From the NCBI GenBank assembly GCA_902776365.1, contig CACYPU010000003.1, positions 186,001 through 250,000 on the forward strand: a stretch of DNA of 64,000 nucleotides, written 5' to 3'. Source of the DNA: an uncultured Bacteroidota bacterium. GTDB lineage: Bacteria; Bacteroidota; Bacteroidia; Bacteroidales; P3. The position numbers and the translations under genes were made by a program. The notes under the pieces were generated by a model. The model was not told the DNA's origin. It searched no databases and saw nothing but the letters and a program-made list of their open reading frames with translations. The stretch's first letter is position 1, and every line of letters begins with the position of its first letter. Below are positions 26,564 to 34,467 of this stretch, one piece after another.

Positions 26564-28186
26564 TTATTGTGTATGGGTGATGATGATGATGATTTTGTCC
26601 TCCTTGAGTTTCTGAAGGGTCTCGTCGAGATGCTTGCGTGCGTCATGGTCAAGCCATGCCGAGGGCTCGTCCAAAACCAGCACCGGCGCGTCCGTCACAA
26701 GCGCACGCGCCAAAGCCACCCTCTGCCATTGCCCCATACTCAGTTCGCGCCCTCCATCGAAAAGGCGCCCGAGGAGGGTGTCCTTACCCTGTGGCAGACC
26801 CTCCGCAACCCCGTCGGCTCCTGAAAGCATGAGGGCCCGGCGGACATCGGAATCCCTGTCAGAACCACCAAACGAAACATTCTCCCCCAAAGTGCAGTAA
26901 TACCGGGCAAAATCCTGAAAAAGCACGCCGATACGCTCGCGCAACTCCTGCGGACGGAAACGGCGGATGTCAACACCGTTGACAAGCACAGCGCCCGCAT
27001 CAGGGTCATACAGGCGGAGAAGCAGCTTGACGAGCGTGGACTTGCCGAAACCATTGTGTCCGTCAATGCGGGTAATCTCACCCCTCCGGGCCCTGAACGA
27101 GTACGACTTCAGCACGTCGCGCTCCATGTCCGGATATCGAAACGTGATGTCGCGGAATTCCACCTCGGCGATATCCTTGGGCACCTCCACGGGCTCCTCC
27201 GGGTCGGTAATCGTAGGCTCAAGGACCATGAACTCAAAAAGATTGCCGATAAAGAGGCGGTTGTCGTAGAGCCCGGCGATGCCGGCAACAAGATTCTGAA
27301 GGTATCCCTGACCCCGACGGAATGCCTCGAATAGCATTACGAAGGTACCGATGGTGATAGCCCCTGCAAAAGCCTCTCTCAGAAGCAGCCACACGATGGC
27401 AAACATGGCAGCGGCCTCGATGAACGCACAAACGATATCCAGCATACCCAGACGACGCGAGATGGACAGCAACCTGGCAACCAGCTGTTTCCTGACCTCG
27501 ACAAAACGGCCGCGGAAAATTGGCGCAAGACTGAAAGTACGCAACTCCTTGGCGAAATCTCGGGCTGTGAGGATAGCGGAATAATAGGATGTGCGGCGGT
27601 AGAGTTGCGTGTTCTCCCGGCGGAAACGGTAGATGCGGCGAGCCTTGTAGAGACGCACCACGAATCCCGGCACCGCCGCCGCCACCATCACAGCAATAAC
27701 CCACCAGGAGGCGGTCAGCAGCATAGCCACCACACCGACGATAGAAACCATCGAACCACCCACAGCCATAAGATTGGTAAGTATCTGCAACGGACGGAAA
27801 GAGGCCTCCTGCTGGGCTCGATGGAGCGTGTCGTGGTAGTCGGGCGTGTCGTAGTATTGCATATCCAGTCTGGCAGACTGACGCTGCAACAGGTCGCTGA
27901 CATGGTCCACCAACCGCTGCCCCAGCACGTCATTGTTGATAGACGAGAGCGCGGAAACTATGCGGTTGAAAAGAAAAACCAGACAGAGAACGAGCAGCAA
28001 AACGAGAGGTGAAAACTGACCACTAACCACTGACCACTGACCACTAACGGAGTCGATAAGGAGTTTAAGGATATAGAGCGACAACAGCGGTAGCAAGCTC
28101 TGCAACAACTCATAGAAAATCCTCCGGCGAAACGACCACGGGTCGCATTGCCGCACCATCAGCAGGGCTTTCCACAGGTTTTTCAT
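26564..28186 (-). CDS. ABC transporter, fused membrane and ATPase domains
   Basis: 540 residues. The membrane domain (about 15-310, six hydrophobic segments) precedes an ATPase domain with Walker A GHNGFGKST (about 372-380), signature LSMGQ (about 482, variant of LSGGQ), Walker B VLVLDEPSA (about 505) and H-loop THTQ. The protein stops at that H-loop, omitting the 25-40 residues that usually follow. Residues 46-58 in the first external loop are encoded by a 7-bp repeat. It is the last gene of the ispH-recF-DUF721 run, with a 4-bp start/stop overlap. Substrate unknown. Confidence 0.88.
   Translation of the reverse strand: MKNLWKALLMVRQCDPWSFRRRIFYELLQSLLPLLSLYILKLLIDSVSGQWSVVSGQFSPLVLLLVLCLVFLFNRIVSALSSINNDVLGQRLVDHVSDLLQRQSARLDMQYYDTPDYHDTLHRAQQEASFRPLQILTNLMAVGGSMVSIVGVVAMLLTASWWVIAVMVAAAVPGFVVRLYKARRIYRFRRENTQLYRRTSYYSAILTARDFAKELRTFSLAPIFRGRFVEVRKQLVARLLSISRRLGMLDIVCAFIEAAAMFAIVWLLLREAFAGAITIGTFVMLFEAFRRGQGYLQNLVAGIAGLYDNRLFIGNLFEFMVLEPTITDPEEPVEVPKDIAEVEFRDITFRYPDMERDVLKSYSFRARRGEITRIDGHNGFGKSTLVKLLLRLYDPDAGAVLVNGVDIRRFRPQELRERIGVLFQDFARYYCTLGENVSFGGSDRDSDVRRALMLSGADGVAEGLPQGKDTLLGRLFDGGRELSMGQWQRVALARALVTDAPVLVLDEPSAWLDHDARKHLDETLQKLKEDKIIIIITHTQ
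28013..28050. repeat. 7-bp tandem repeat inside the ABC transporter gene
   Basis: ACTGACC, ACTAACC, ACTGACC, ACTGACC, ACTAACG in exact 7-bp register. Translated (minus strand) as the heptapeptide-like SGQWSVV/SGQFSPL. Confidence 0.85.
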
Positions 28187-28467
28187 CGTATGTATATATT
28201 TTTCACCACATCGGCTCCGAGGTGGTCGTTAATTTTCTGTTTCAGGCTCTCCCTGCGCATCATCATCTCATGCCGCAAGGCCGCCGACGAGAGCCGCAGG
28301 CTGAGGGTTCCGTGACTGAACTGCACCGAGGAGGTCAGGCGGCTGATAAGGTCTCCCGCCAGTTGCCGGTAGACCGTCTCCACTCTCAACTCGTCGGCAA
28401 AATCGCCGTGGTCGAGGCGCCGCAACGCCCCCTGCAGGTAGTAGTTTATGGTCCTATCAGGCTGCAT
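28183..28467 (-). CDS. DUF721/DciA-like protein
   Basis: 94 residues, typical of small DUF721 proteins. The core LRVETVYRQLAGDLISRL followed by a G-T-L-S-L-R-L strand and ALRHEMMM matches the family, whose DciA members load the replicative helicase. It overlaps recF by 11 bp upstream and the ABC gene by 4 bp downstream. The position beside recF and near dnaA fits a replication role. Confidence 0.85.
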   Translation of the reverse strand: MQPDRTINYYLQGALRRLDHGDFADELRVETVYRQLAGDLISRLTSSVQFSHGTLSLRLSSAALRHEMMMRRESLKQKINDHLGADVVKNIYIR

Positions 28468-29560
28468 GGCTTTCCTCTTTCAACTTTCCACTTTCCACTA
28501 TAAAAATTCTATGTTCGAGGTCTGGGAGTTCCTCAAAAATAGCCTGCACACGCCCTGGCTGCGTATCGGTGAGGAGCACCTGCCCGAAGCGCTCACTGCC
28601 CACAAGGGCAATGAGTTGCTTGATTCGCGGCAAGTCCAATTTGTCGAAGATGTCGTCAAGCAACAGGATGGGCTTCTCACCGCTGTGATTGAGCAGATAC
28701 TGGAACTGTGCCAGTTTCAGCGCCAAGGCGAAACTTTTCTGTTGTCCCTGCGAGCCAAATTTCTTCAAAGGAAAATCAGCCGTAAGCTGCAGCAGGAGGT
28801 CGTCCTTGTGAGGTCCTGCGTTCGTGTACTGCGAGTAGCGGTCAGCCTGGCGCGAGGCCTCGAGTTGGAGCTGCAGCGGCCGCTCGTCACGACTATAGAC
28901 GAGCGTCCCGGGTTCCTGCGCCCCTACAATCCAATGATAATACTCTTCGAAGAGCGGCAAGAAGTCTTCTATGAAACGGCTGCGTGACTCATAGATAAAC
29001 TCGCCATGGTTGACAAGCTGGGCATCCCATACACCCACCATCGCCTCGTCCCACAAACGGTCGTCCCACATCTGCTTGAGCAAGCGATTGCGCTGCTCGA
29101 GGGCTTTGCTGTAGGCTATGAGGTGGTCGAGGTAGGCGTGGTCGGTCTGCGAAATCACGCCGTCGACAAACTTGCGGCGGAGCTCACTGCCGCCGGTGAT
29201 AAGCTGCTGGTCGTTGGGGGACACCATCACCAGCGGTATCTTGCCGATATGCTCCATAAGGGCCTTGTAGACCTTCTTGTTCCAGCGCATTTGTTTGCCA
29301 GTGCCACGCTTGAGCACACAGCTCACCACATCGGACCCATAATGACCGTGTATGGCGAAAAACTCCTCCCCAAACCTGATATTCTGGCTGTCGACGGGGT
29401 TGAAATAGCTCTTGCAGAACGAGAGGTAGTAGGCAGCATCGAGGAGGTTGGTCTTCCCTGCCCCATTGTTGCCCACGAAGCAGTTCACATTGCCACAGAG
29501 CTCTATGTCGGCCTCTGTGTAGTTCTTGAAATTGGTAAGTATCAGTCTGTCGAGTGTCAT
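28457..29560 (-). CDS. recF: DNA replication and repair protein RecF
   Basis: 367 residues, family length. N-terminal NFKNYTEADIEL and Walker A GNNGAGKTN (30-38), then the late signature GSQGQQKSFALALKLAQF and Walker B PILLLDDIFDKLD. An SMC-like ATPase that binds gapped DNA and helps RecA loading. Its start overlaps ispH by 4 bp. The last about 9 codons are encoded by 7-bp repeat-like DNA (28474-28500, CTTTCCA units). Confidence 0.96.
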   Translation of the reverse strand: MTLDRLILTNFKNYTEADIELCGNVNCFVGNNGAGKTNLLDAAYYLSFCKSYFNPVDSQNIRFGEEFFAIHGHYGSDVVSCVLKRGTGKQMRWNKKVYKALMEHIGKIPLVMVSPNDQQLITGGSELRRKFVDGVISQTDHAYLDHLIAYSKALEQRNRLLKQMWDDRLWDEAMVGVWDAQLVNHGEFIYESRSRFIEDFLPLFEEYYHWIVGAQEPGTLVYSRDERPLQLQLEASRQADRYSQYTNAGPHKDDLLLQLTADFPLKKFGSQGQQKSFALALKLAQFQYLLNHSGEKPILLLDDIFDKLDLPRIKQLIALVGSERFGQVLLTDTQPGRVQAIFEELPDLEHRIFIVESGKLKEESHAA

Positions 29561-30408
29561 AAAATAGCCTTTTTTACGTCCTCCATCAGCCAGCGTGGTG
29601 TAGAGGTTGCTCCGCTAATGCCCACGCGGTGGGCCCCGTCGAACCATTGCTTCTGCAACTGCGACGGATCGGCGATGAGATAAGTCCGGGGCTGCACCTT
29701 GCGGCAATACTCATAAAGATAATGGCCGTTGCTACTGTTGCTTCCTGCAACAAAAAGGAGCACATCGACACTGCGGGCAAACCCTTCAAGGTCACGTGCC
29801 CTGTTGGCCACACGGTTGCAGACCGTGTCATAAGCCACAAAGTCTGCCCCTTCAGGCAAACGACTCGCAATATTGTCACGCAGCCGCTGGTATTCCTCGC
29901 GGCTCTTAGTGGTCTGGGAATAGAGCCGGATGGGCCGTTGAAAATCGATGGCACCAATATCGTCAGGACTGCTGACGATGATGGCCGTGCCGTCGGTCTG
30001 GCCCGTAAGGCCCACCACTTCGGCATGGCCGGGTTTGCCAAAGATGACAATCTGCCCTCCCACAGGGCGCATCTCGTCATAACCCTTCTTGATTCGCTGC
30101 TGTAGAGCCAACACAATGGGGCATGTGGCATCCACCAGTTCGATACTCAAAGCCTTGGCCCTACGGTAGGTCTCCGGAGGCTCGCCATGGGCACGGATGA
30201 GCACTTTCTTCCCTTGCAACGATTCCAGCATATCGTGGTCTATCACCTCCAGTCCCAGGTTCTTCAGACGTTCCACCTCGGCACTGTTGTGGACAATATC
30301 ACCCAGGCAGTAGAGGCGACCGTCATTCTTCAGCACCTCCTCTGCCGCTCCAATGGCCTTCACCACTCCGAAGCAATAGCCCGCATGTTCGTCAATCAGT
30401 ATCTCCAT
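29557..30408 (-). CDS. ispH: 4-hydroxy-3-methylbut-2-enyl diphosphate reductase
   Basis: 283 residues from MEILIDEHAGYC. The three cluster cysteines are in AGYCFGV (Cys12), DATCPIV (about 95) and DTVCNRV (about 195); HGEPPE replaces the usual HG(V/I)PP active-site loop. It makes IPP and DMAPP in the last step of the non-mevalonate pathway, in the cytoplasm. An alternative ATG at 30420 lies inside a 7-bp repeat and would add MVNG, so I prefer 30408. Confidence 0.94.
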   Translation of the reverse strand: MEILIDEHAGYCFGVVKAIGAAEEVLKNDGRLYCLGDIVHNSAEVERLKNLGLEVIDHDMLESLQGKKVLIRAHGEPPETYRRAKALSIELVDATCPIVLALQQRIKKGYDEMRPVGGQIVIFGKPGHAEVVGLTGQTDGTAIIVSSPDDIGAIDFQRPIRLYSQTTKSREEYQRLRDNIASRLPEGADFVAYDTVCNRVANRARDLEGFARSVDVLLFVAGSNSSNGHYLYEYCRKVQPRTYLIADPSQLQKQWFDGAHRVGISGATSTPRWLMEDVKKAIL

Positions 30409-30430
30409 TCCATTAACCATTAACCATTAC
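30409..30430. repeat. 7-bp tandem array (CATTAAC)
   Basis: CATTAAC, CATTAAC, CATTACC between the M23 peptidase and ispH. Confidence 0.6.
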
Positions 30431-30431
30431 C

Positions 30432-31421
30432 TCAACTCATGCATTGGTTTTCCTGACGGGCCTGTTCGATAACGGCATCGTATTCCTGCGGAGTGAGGTC
30501 GTTGAAGAAATAGAACACCGGGTCCACCTTCTTCCCATTGAGAATCACCTCATAGTGCAGGTGTGCGCCTGTCGACATGCCGGAGCTTCCCACCGTGCCT
30601 ATCTGCTCTCCGCGTTTCACCTTCTGCCCGCTCTTAACCATCGTGGTACTCATGTGGGCATACAGCGTACGGAATCCGAAGCCGTGGTCTATCTCCACCA
30701 CGACGCCGTAGCCCGAGTAGCCTTCGGGATTGCGTCCGGCCACACGCACCACACCGTCGCCAGTGGCATAGATGGGCGTGCCAGTACTGGCGGTGAGGTC
30801 GATGCCGGTATGCAGACGGCGGTACTTCAGGATGGGATGGAACCTGTATCCGAAGCCGCTGACAATCTTACACTTGTTCTTTTCTATAGGCAGAATGGCG
30901 GGCATGGATGCCATGCGCTCGGTCTTCTGGCGGGCAATGGCATAGATTTCGTCGAGCGACTTCGATTCCACATAGAGGCGCTTCGTGAGTTCATCCACCC
31001 GTCGGGTGGTCAACTTAATCAGCTCGCTGTTATCATATCCGTCGAGGGCGGCATAGCGTTCCACACCGCCGATGCCACTCCGACGCTCTGCGTCACTCAC
31101 CGGCTCACATTCGAAGATGGTGCGGTAGAGCACGTTGTCCCTCTCCTCCAAGTCGGCAAGCACCTTCTCGGCACGCTCCACGCGCGGCAGCAACTGTTCA
31201 TACTGGCGCTTGTACTGCGCCAACTCGCGACGCAGGCCACGCTCCGACGGCGGCTCGACAAACTGCAGCCCTATAACCACCAAGACCACGCCCAGCACCA
31301 CACCGAACAGTACATTGAAGCTAATGCGTCTCACCTTCTCGCGAAGCGAAACAAACACCTTCTCATACTTCAAAGTATGGGGATTGAAACGGTAGGTATG
31401 GCGCTGTTTCTTCATCGGCAT
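30432..31421 (-). CDS. M23 family metallopeptidase, membrane-anchored
   Basis: 329 residues. A basic N-terminus and one membrane segment (about 34-52, VLFGVVLGVVLVVIGLQ) precede a coiled coil (about 60-110). The LytM/M23 domain at about 195-305 has HTGID (zinc ligands) and HLHYEV. It probably cleaves or helps remodel peptidoglycan cross-links in the periplasm. It is 6 bp from the upstream unknown gene and 23 bp before ispH, inside one long minus-strand run. Confidence 0.9.
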   Translation of the reverse strand: MPMKKQRHTYRFNPHTLKYEKVFVSLREKVRRISFNVLFGVVLGVVLVVIGLQFVEPPSERGLRRELAQYKRQYEQLLPRVERAEKVLADLEERDNVLYRTIFECEPVSDAERRSGIGGVERYAALDGYDNSELIKLTTRRVDELTKRLYVESKSLDEIYAIARQKTERMASMPAILPIEKNKCKIVSGFGYRFHPILKYRRLHTGIDLTASTGTPIYATGDGVVRVAGRNPEGYSGYGVVVEIDHGFGFRTLYAHMSTTMVKSGQKVKRGEQIGTVGSSGMSTGAHLHYEVILNGKKVDPVFYFFNDLTPQEYDAVIEQARQENQCMS

Positions 31422-31427
31422 CAGTAG

Positions 31428-32402
31428 TTATAGTGTGCTTTTCAATTTATCCACAGCCTGCACAAAATCACGTATCGCATGGTAATGATTGAAATAGAAG
31501 TTCAATCCCAGCTTGGGGATTTCAATCATACTGGCTGCATCGCCGATACTGCTCAACATATCTTCTGTAGGTTCCACGATAGCAAGCTCCTGACAGACAA
31601 TAGTCAATGTCTTCAATGGCAACACGTCGAAATCAACGGCGCTATGGGCCACTATCATCGCATCCGGCAGAAGGTACATCTGACGGCCCAGACTGTCGCG
31701 CATCAACGGGAGATAGGTGTCGCTGCGGATATAGTCGAACACTCCCAAATCAAAAAACACCTGATTGTATTGATGTTTCTTCCTGGGGTTATGATGCCAG
31801 ATACGACGGCAGGCGGCCACACGGGTGAAAGCTTTCACCATCTCGCAGTAGGCCTCATAAGTCTCCTGAGAACAGTGTTCGTTCACACGCCATTGCACCG
31901 CATCCATTTCGTGCTCCAGCTGTCGGGCCTTGTTCTTGTAGTGGCTGATGACACTCACCATAAACCTGTCGTTTCGGTGGCCCATCTTATCCTTGATAGC
32001 GCCAATCACACGCTGCACATACTCTTCCTTGCCAGCCACAGTCAAGGCATTGACATAGCATTCCAAGAAATCGCGCTTACGCTGGTTCGTGGCATTCGCC
32101 AAAGCCTTGTTGGCCTCGGCAAGCGCCCTGTCGAAACTAGGCTCCTTGCCCGTCAGCAGCTTCCAGTAACTGGGCCGCAGTCGGTATTGTTTCTTTCTGA
32201 CAAACTGATTGTAACTATGACTTCCACTCTCCCGCTCAACGAAACCTGTTCCCGGGGTGCCGTCCACCACATAGCAGCGACCGGAATAGTGCATTTCGCC
32301 ACTCTCCCTGACGCCGAAATCGGAATAGCAGTAATGGTTCGACAGAAACACATGCAATCTGTCGGCCACCTTTACCCACTTATACGGAAACAGTTTCATC
32401 AT
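31428..32402 (-). CDS. Unknown cytoplasmic protein
   Basis: 324 residues with no signal peptide or membrane segment. Many His, Tyr and Arg residues (for example RRIWHHNPRKKHQYNQ near 190). I recognise no family. Coding use matches its neighbours and it is sandwiched between lpdA (20 bp) and the M23 gene (6 bp), so it is very likely expressed. A perfect DnaA-box-like TTATCCACA at 31447-31455 falls in its last codons, probably by chance. Confidence 0.75.
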   Translation of the reverse strand: MMKLFPYKWVKVADRLHVFLSNHYCYSDFGVRESGEMHYSGRCYVVDGTPGTGFVERESGSHSYNQFVRKKQYRLRPSYWKLLTGKEPSFDRALAEANKALANATNQRKRDFLECYVNALTVAGKEEYVQRVIGAIKDKMGHRNDRFMVSVISHYKNKARQLEHEMDAVQWRVNEHCSQETYEAYCEMVKAFTRVAACRRIWHHNPRKKHQYNQVFFDLGVFDYIRSDTYLPLMRDSLGRQMYLLPDAMIVAHSAVDFDVLPLKTLTIVCQELAIVEPTEDMLSSIGDAASMIEIPKLGLNFYFNHYHAIRDFVQAVDKLKSTL

Positions 32403-32430
32403 TCAACATTCATCATTCATCATTAACCAT
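32398..32430. repeat. 7-bp tandem array (CATTCAT)
   Basis: CATTCAA, CATTCAT, CATTCAT, CATTAAC in 7-bp register in the 20-bp gap and across the start of the unknown gene and end of lpdA. Confidence 0.6.
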
Positions 32431-33802
32431 GTACAGCCTCGCCATAGGCGGCTTCCAGAGCCTCCATGACGCCCTCGCTCATTGTCGGGTGCGGATGGAT
32501 GGCGGCAGCCACCTCACGGGCAGTCATGCCCTTCTCGCGGGCGGTGGCAATCTCGGCAATCATCTCTGTCACGTTGTCGCCACACATGTGGCAACCCAGG
32601 ATGAGGTCGGTCTTCTTGTCCACAACCACTTTCACAAAACCGTCAGTGTTGCCGGCCGCCGTGGCCTTGCCGCTGGCTTTGAAGAAGAACTTGCCTGTGA
32701 GCACCTCATAGCCGGCCGCCACAGCCTTCTTCTCTGTCAGGCCCACGCTGGCCACCTCGGGCGTGGTATAGGTGCAACCAGGCACATTGTTATAGTTCAC
32801 CTTGTGGGCCTCGCCCTTGGCGATATGTTCCACGCAGCAGATGGCCTCTTTTGACGCCACATGCGCCAGGGCGGGACCGTGCACCACGTCGCCAATGGCA
32901 TAGTAGCCCGGCACATTGGTGCAGTACCAGTCGTCGACCTCTATCTTGCCGCGCTCGAACTTGATGCCCGTCTCTTCCAGACCCAGGCCTTCGAGGTTCG
33001 TCACCACGCCAACGGCGCTCAGCACCACGTCGACATCGATAACCGTCTCGGTGTTCTTCTTCACGTCCTTCACGGTGACATGGCACACATCACCCTCGAT
33101 GTCCACCTTCTCCACCGAGCACGAAGGCATCACCTTCATACCCATCTTGCGGAAACTGCGGCTCATCTGGGCCGCCACCTCCTCGTCCTCGTTGGGCAGG
33201 ATCTGCGGCATGAACTCCACCAGCGTCACCTGGGTGCCGATGCTCTGGTAGAAATAGGCGAACTCGCTGCCGATGGCGCCGCTGCCACACACCAACATGC
33301 GCTGAGGCTGCTCGCGCAAAGTCATGGCCTCGCGGTAGCCGATGATATGCTTGCCGTCCTGCGGCATCGAAGGCATCACCTTCGAACGTGCACCGGTGGC
33401 GATAACGATGTGGTCGGCCTCATAGTCTGTGCCGTCCACCTCCACCATATGGCCGGGTTTCACCTTGGCGGTACCCATTATGACATCCACATTGTTCTTC
33501 TTCAGCAGGAACTCCACGCCCTTGTTCATCGTGGAGGCGACGCCGCGCGAGCGGTCCACCATGGCGTTGAGGTCGGCCTCCACACCCTCGGCCTTCACTC
33601 CGTAGGCGGCGGCATGCTTGGCATAGTTGAACGCCTGGGCGCTCTTCATCAGCGCCTTGGTGGGGATGCAACCCCAGTTCAGGCAGATTCCACCCAGATT
33701 CTCACGCTCCACAACAGCAGTCTTCAGTCCCAACTGGGCACCTTTCACGGCAGCCACATAGCCTCCCGGACCGCTGCCAATTACCAATAAATCATATTTC
33801 AT
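32423..33802 (-). CDS. lpdA: Dihydrolipoyl dehydrogenase
   Basis: 459 residues from MKYDLLVIGSGPGG. FAD-binding GSGPGG (9-14), redox-active pair Cys40/Cys45 in GGICLNWGCIP, NAD-binding VCGSGAIGSEFA, and the C-terminal His-Glu in AAIHPHPTMSE. The E3 subunit of 2-oxoacid dehydrogenase or glycine cleavage complexes, cytoplasmic. The longer in-frame extension to 33913 is excluded by a full promoter at 33844-33874. It is the first gene of the run lpdA-unknown-M23-ispH-recF-DUF721-ABC. Confidence 0.95.
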   Translation of the reverse strand: MKYDLLVIGSGPGGYVAAVKGAQLGLKTAVVERENLGGICLNWGCIPTKALMKSAQAFNYAKHAAAYGVKAEGVEADLNAMVDRSRGVASTMNKGVEFLLKKNNVDVIMGTAKVKPGHMVEVDGTDYEADHIVIATGARSKVMPSMPQDGKHIIGYREAMTLREQPQRMLVCGSGAIGSEFAYFYQSIGTQVTLVEFMPQILPNEDEEVAAQMSRSFRKMGMKVMPSCSVEKVDIEGDVCHVTVKDVKKNTETVIDVDVVLSAVGVVTNLEGLGLEETGIKFERGKIEVDDWYCTNVPGYYAIGDVVHGPALAHVASKEAICCVEHIAKGEAHKVNYNNVPGCTYTTPEVASVGLTEKKAVAAGYEVLTGKFFFKASGKATAAGNTDGFVKVVVDKKTDLILGCHMCGDNVTEMIAEIATAREKGMTAREVAAAIHPHPTMSEGVMEALEAAYGEAVHG

Positions 33803-33843
33803 AACAGATATTCTTTTAATATTTATAAGTACTAAATAAAATG

Positions 33844-33874
33844 CAAAAATACAAAAACTTTCCCATTTGACAAA
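33844..33874 (-). promoter_or_regulatory. Promoter of the lpdA run
   Basis: On the minus strand TTTG (33874-33871), 19 bp, TATTTTTG (33851-33844), an exact consensus match 42 bp before the lpdA start. Confidence 0.8.
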
Positions 33875-34467
33875 ATAAATCTTCAAAAAACACCATAAGC
33901 CCGTATGCGCCAACCACCATTTGTCCTTCCGCCCCCCTTTCCCCTTCCCCTCCTCTCTTTTCCATTCTCATTTTTTCAAAACAAAAACACCCTCTTCCGA
34001 AAATAATTTTTCAACCACTTTCAGTGCATATCCTGTCAACATTTCACTCTTACAAACACTTATCTCCAGAGCCACAAAAAATGGCTTTTGATTTTCAATA
34101 TATTATTGTACCAACTTATTTCTCTGACACTTGCAAAAGATATCAACCAACAACCGCCACGTTTCCAACACGCTATTGATTTGTCAACAAAAATAGCCCC
34201 TCCCTACCCTTTGAGATGAACTTTTTTTTTCAAATCTGTTTTTTTTTCGTATATTATAAAGCGGGGCAAAAATGTTAAAATCTAAATTAAAATTTAGAAA
34301 TTAGACATTTACAAAAATGAGCATTTTTGCCCCCTCCGAACACATGGAAGAATCTTTAATAAATTTTGCAAAACAATGCAAATTTTTTTTTTCAAATTTT
34401 TGCACAAAAAAAGAGTGACCTTTGCAAACAGAACGAGAAAAAGTGAAAACGATATAAGTGATTGATA
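33875..34467. other. AT-rich intergenic region before dnaA, candidate oriC
   Basis: This is the longest non-coding AT-rich stretch in the window, about 590 bp, directly before dnaA. Genes to its left (19-33.8 kb) run leftward and those to its right run rightward. It contains T-rich tracts, TGTCAACA-like motifs and a nested inverted repeat (34263-34333). No perfect DnaA box (TTATNCACA) was found in it; the nearest look-alike is TTATCTCCA. So the origin call rests on context and composition. Confidence 0.45.
34263..34333. repeat. Nested inverted repeats upstream of dnaA
   Basis: The outer arms GGGGCAAAAATG (34263-34274) and CATTTTTGCCCC (34322-34333) are perfect 12-bp inverts. Inside them lie TCTAAATT/AATTTAGA (34281-34288, 34291-34298) and CAAAAATG/CATTTTTG (34312-34319, 34322-34329). 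It may be an origin or autoregulatory site. Confidence 0.7.

Noticed and set aside
31447..31455. Perfect DnaA box TTATCCACA
   Set aside because: Single copy inside the 3' end of a coding gene, about 3 kb from dnaA; one such match is expected by chance in 64 kb.
34399..34424. Possible dnaA promoter: TTTG followed by GACCTTTG
   Set aside because: The spacer is 14 bp, not 19-21, and the -7 box lacks the leading T.
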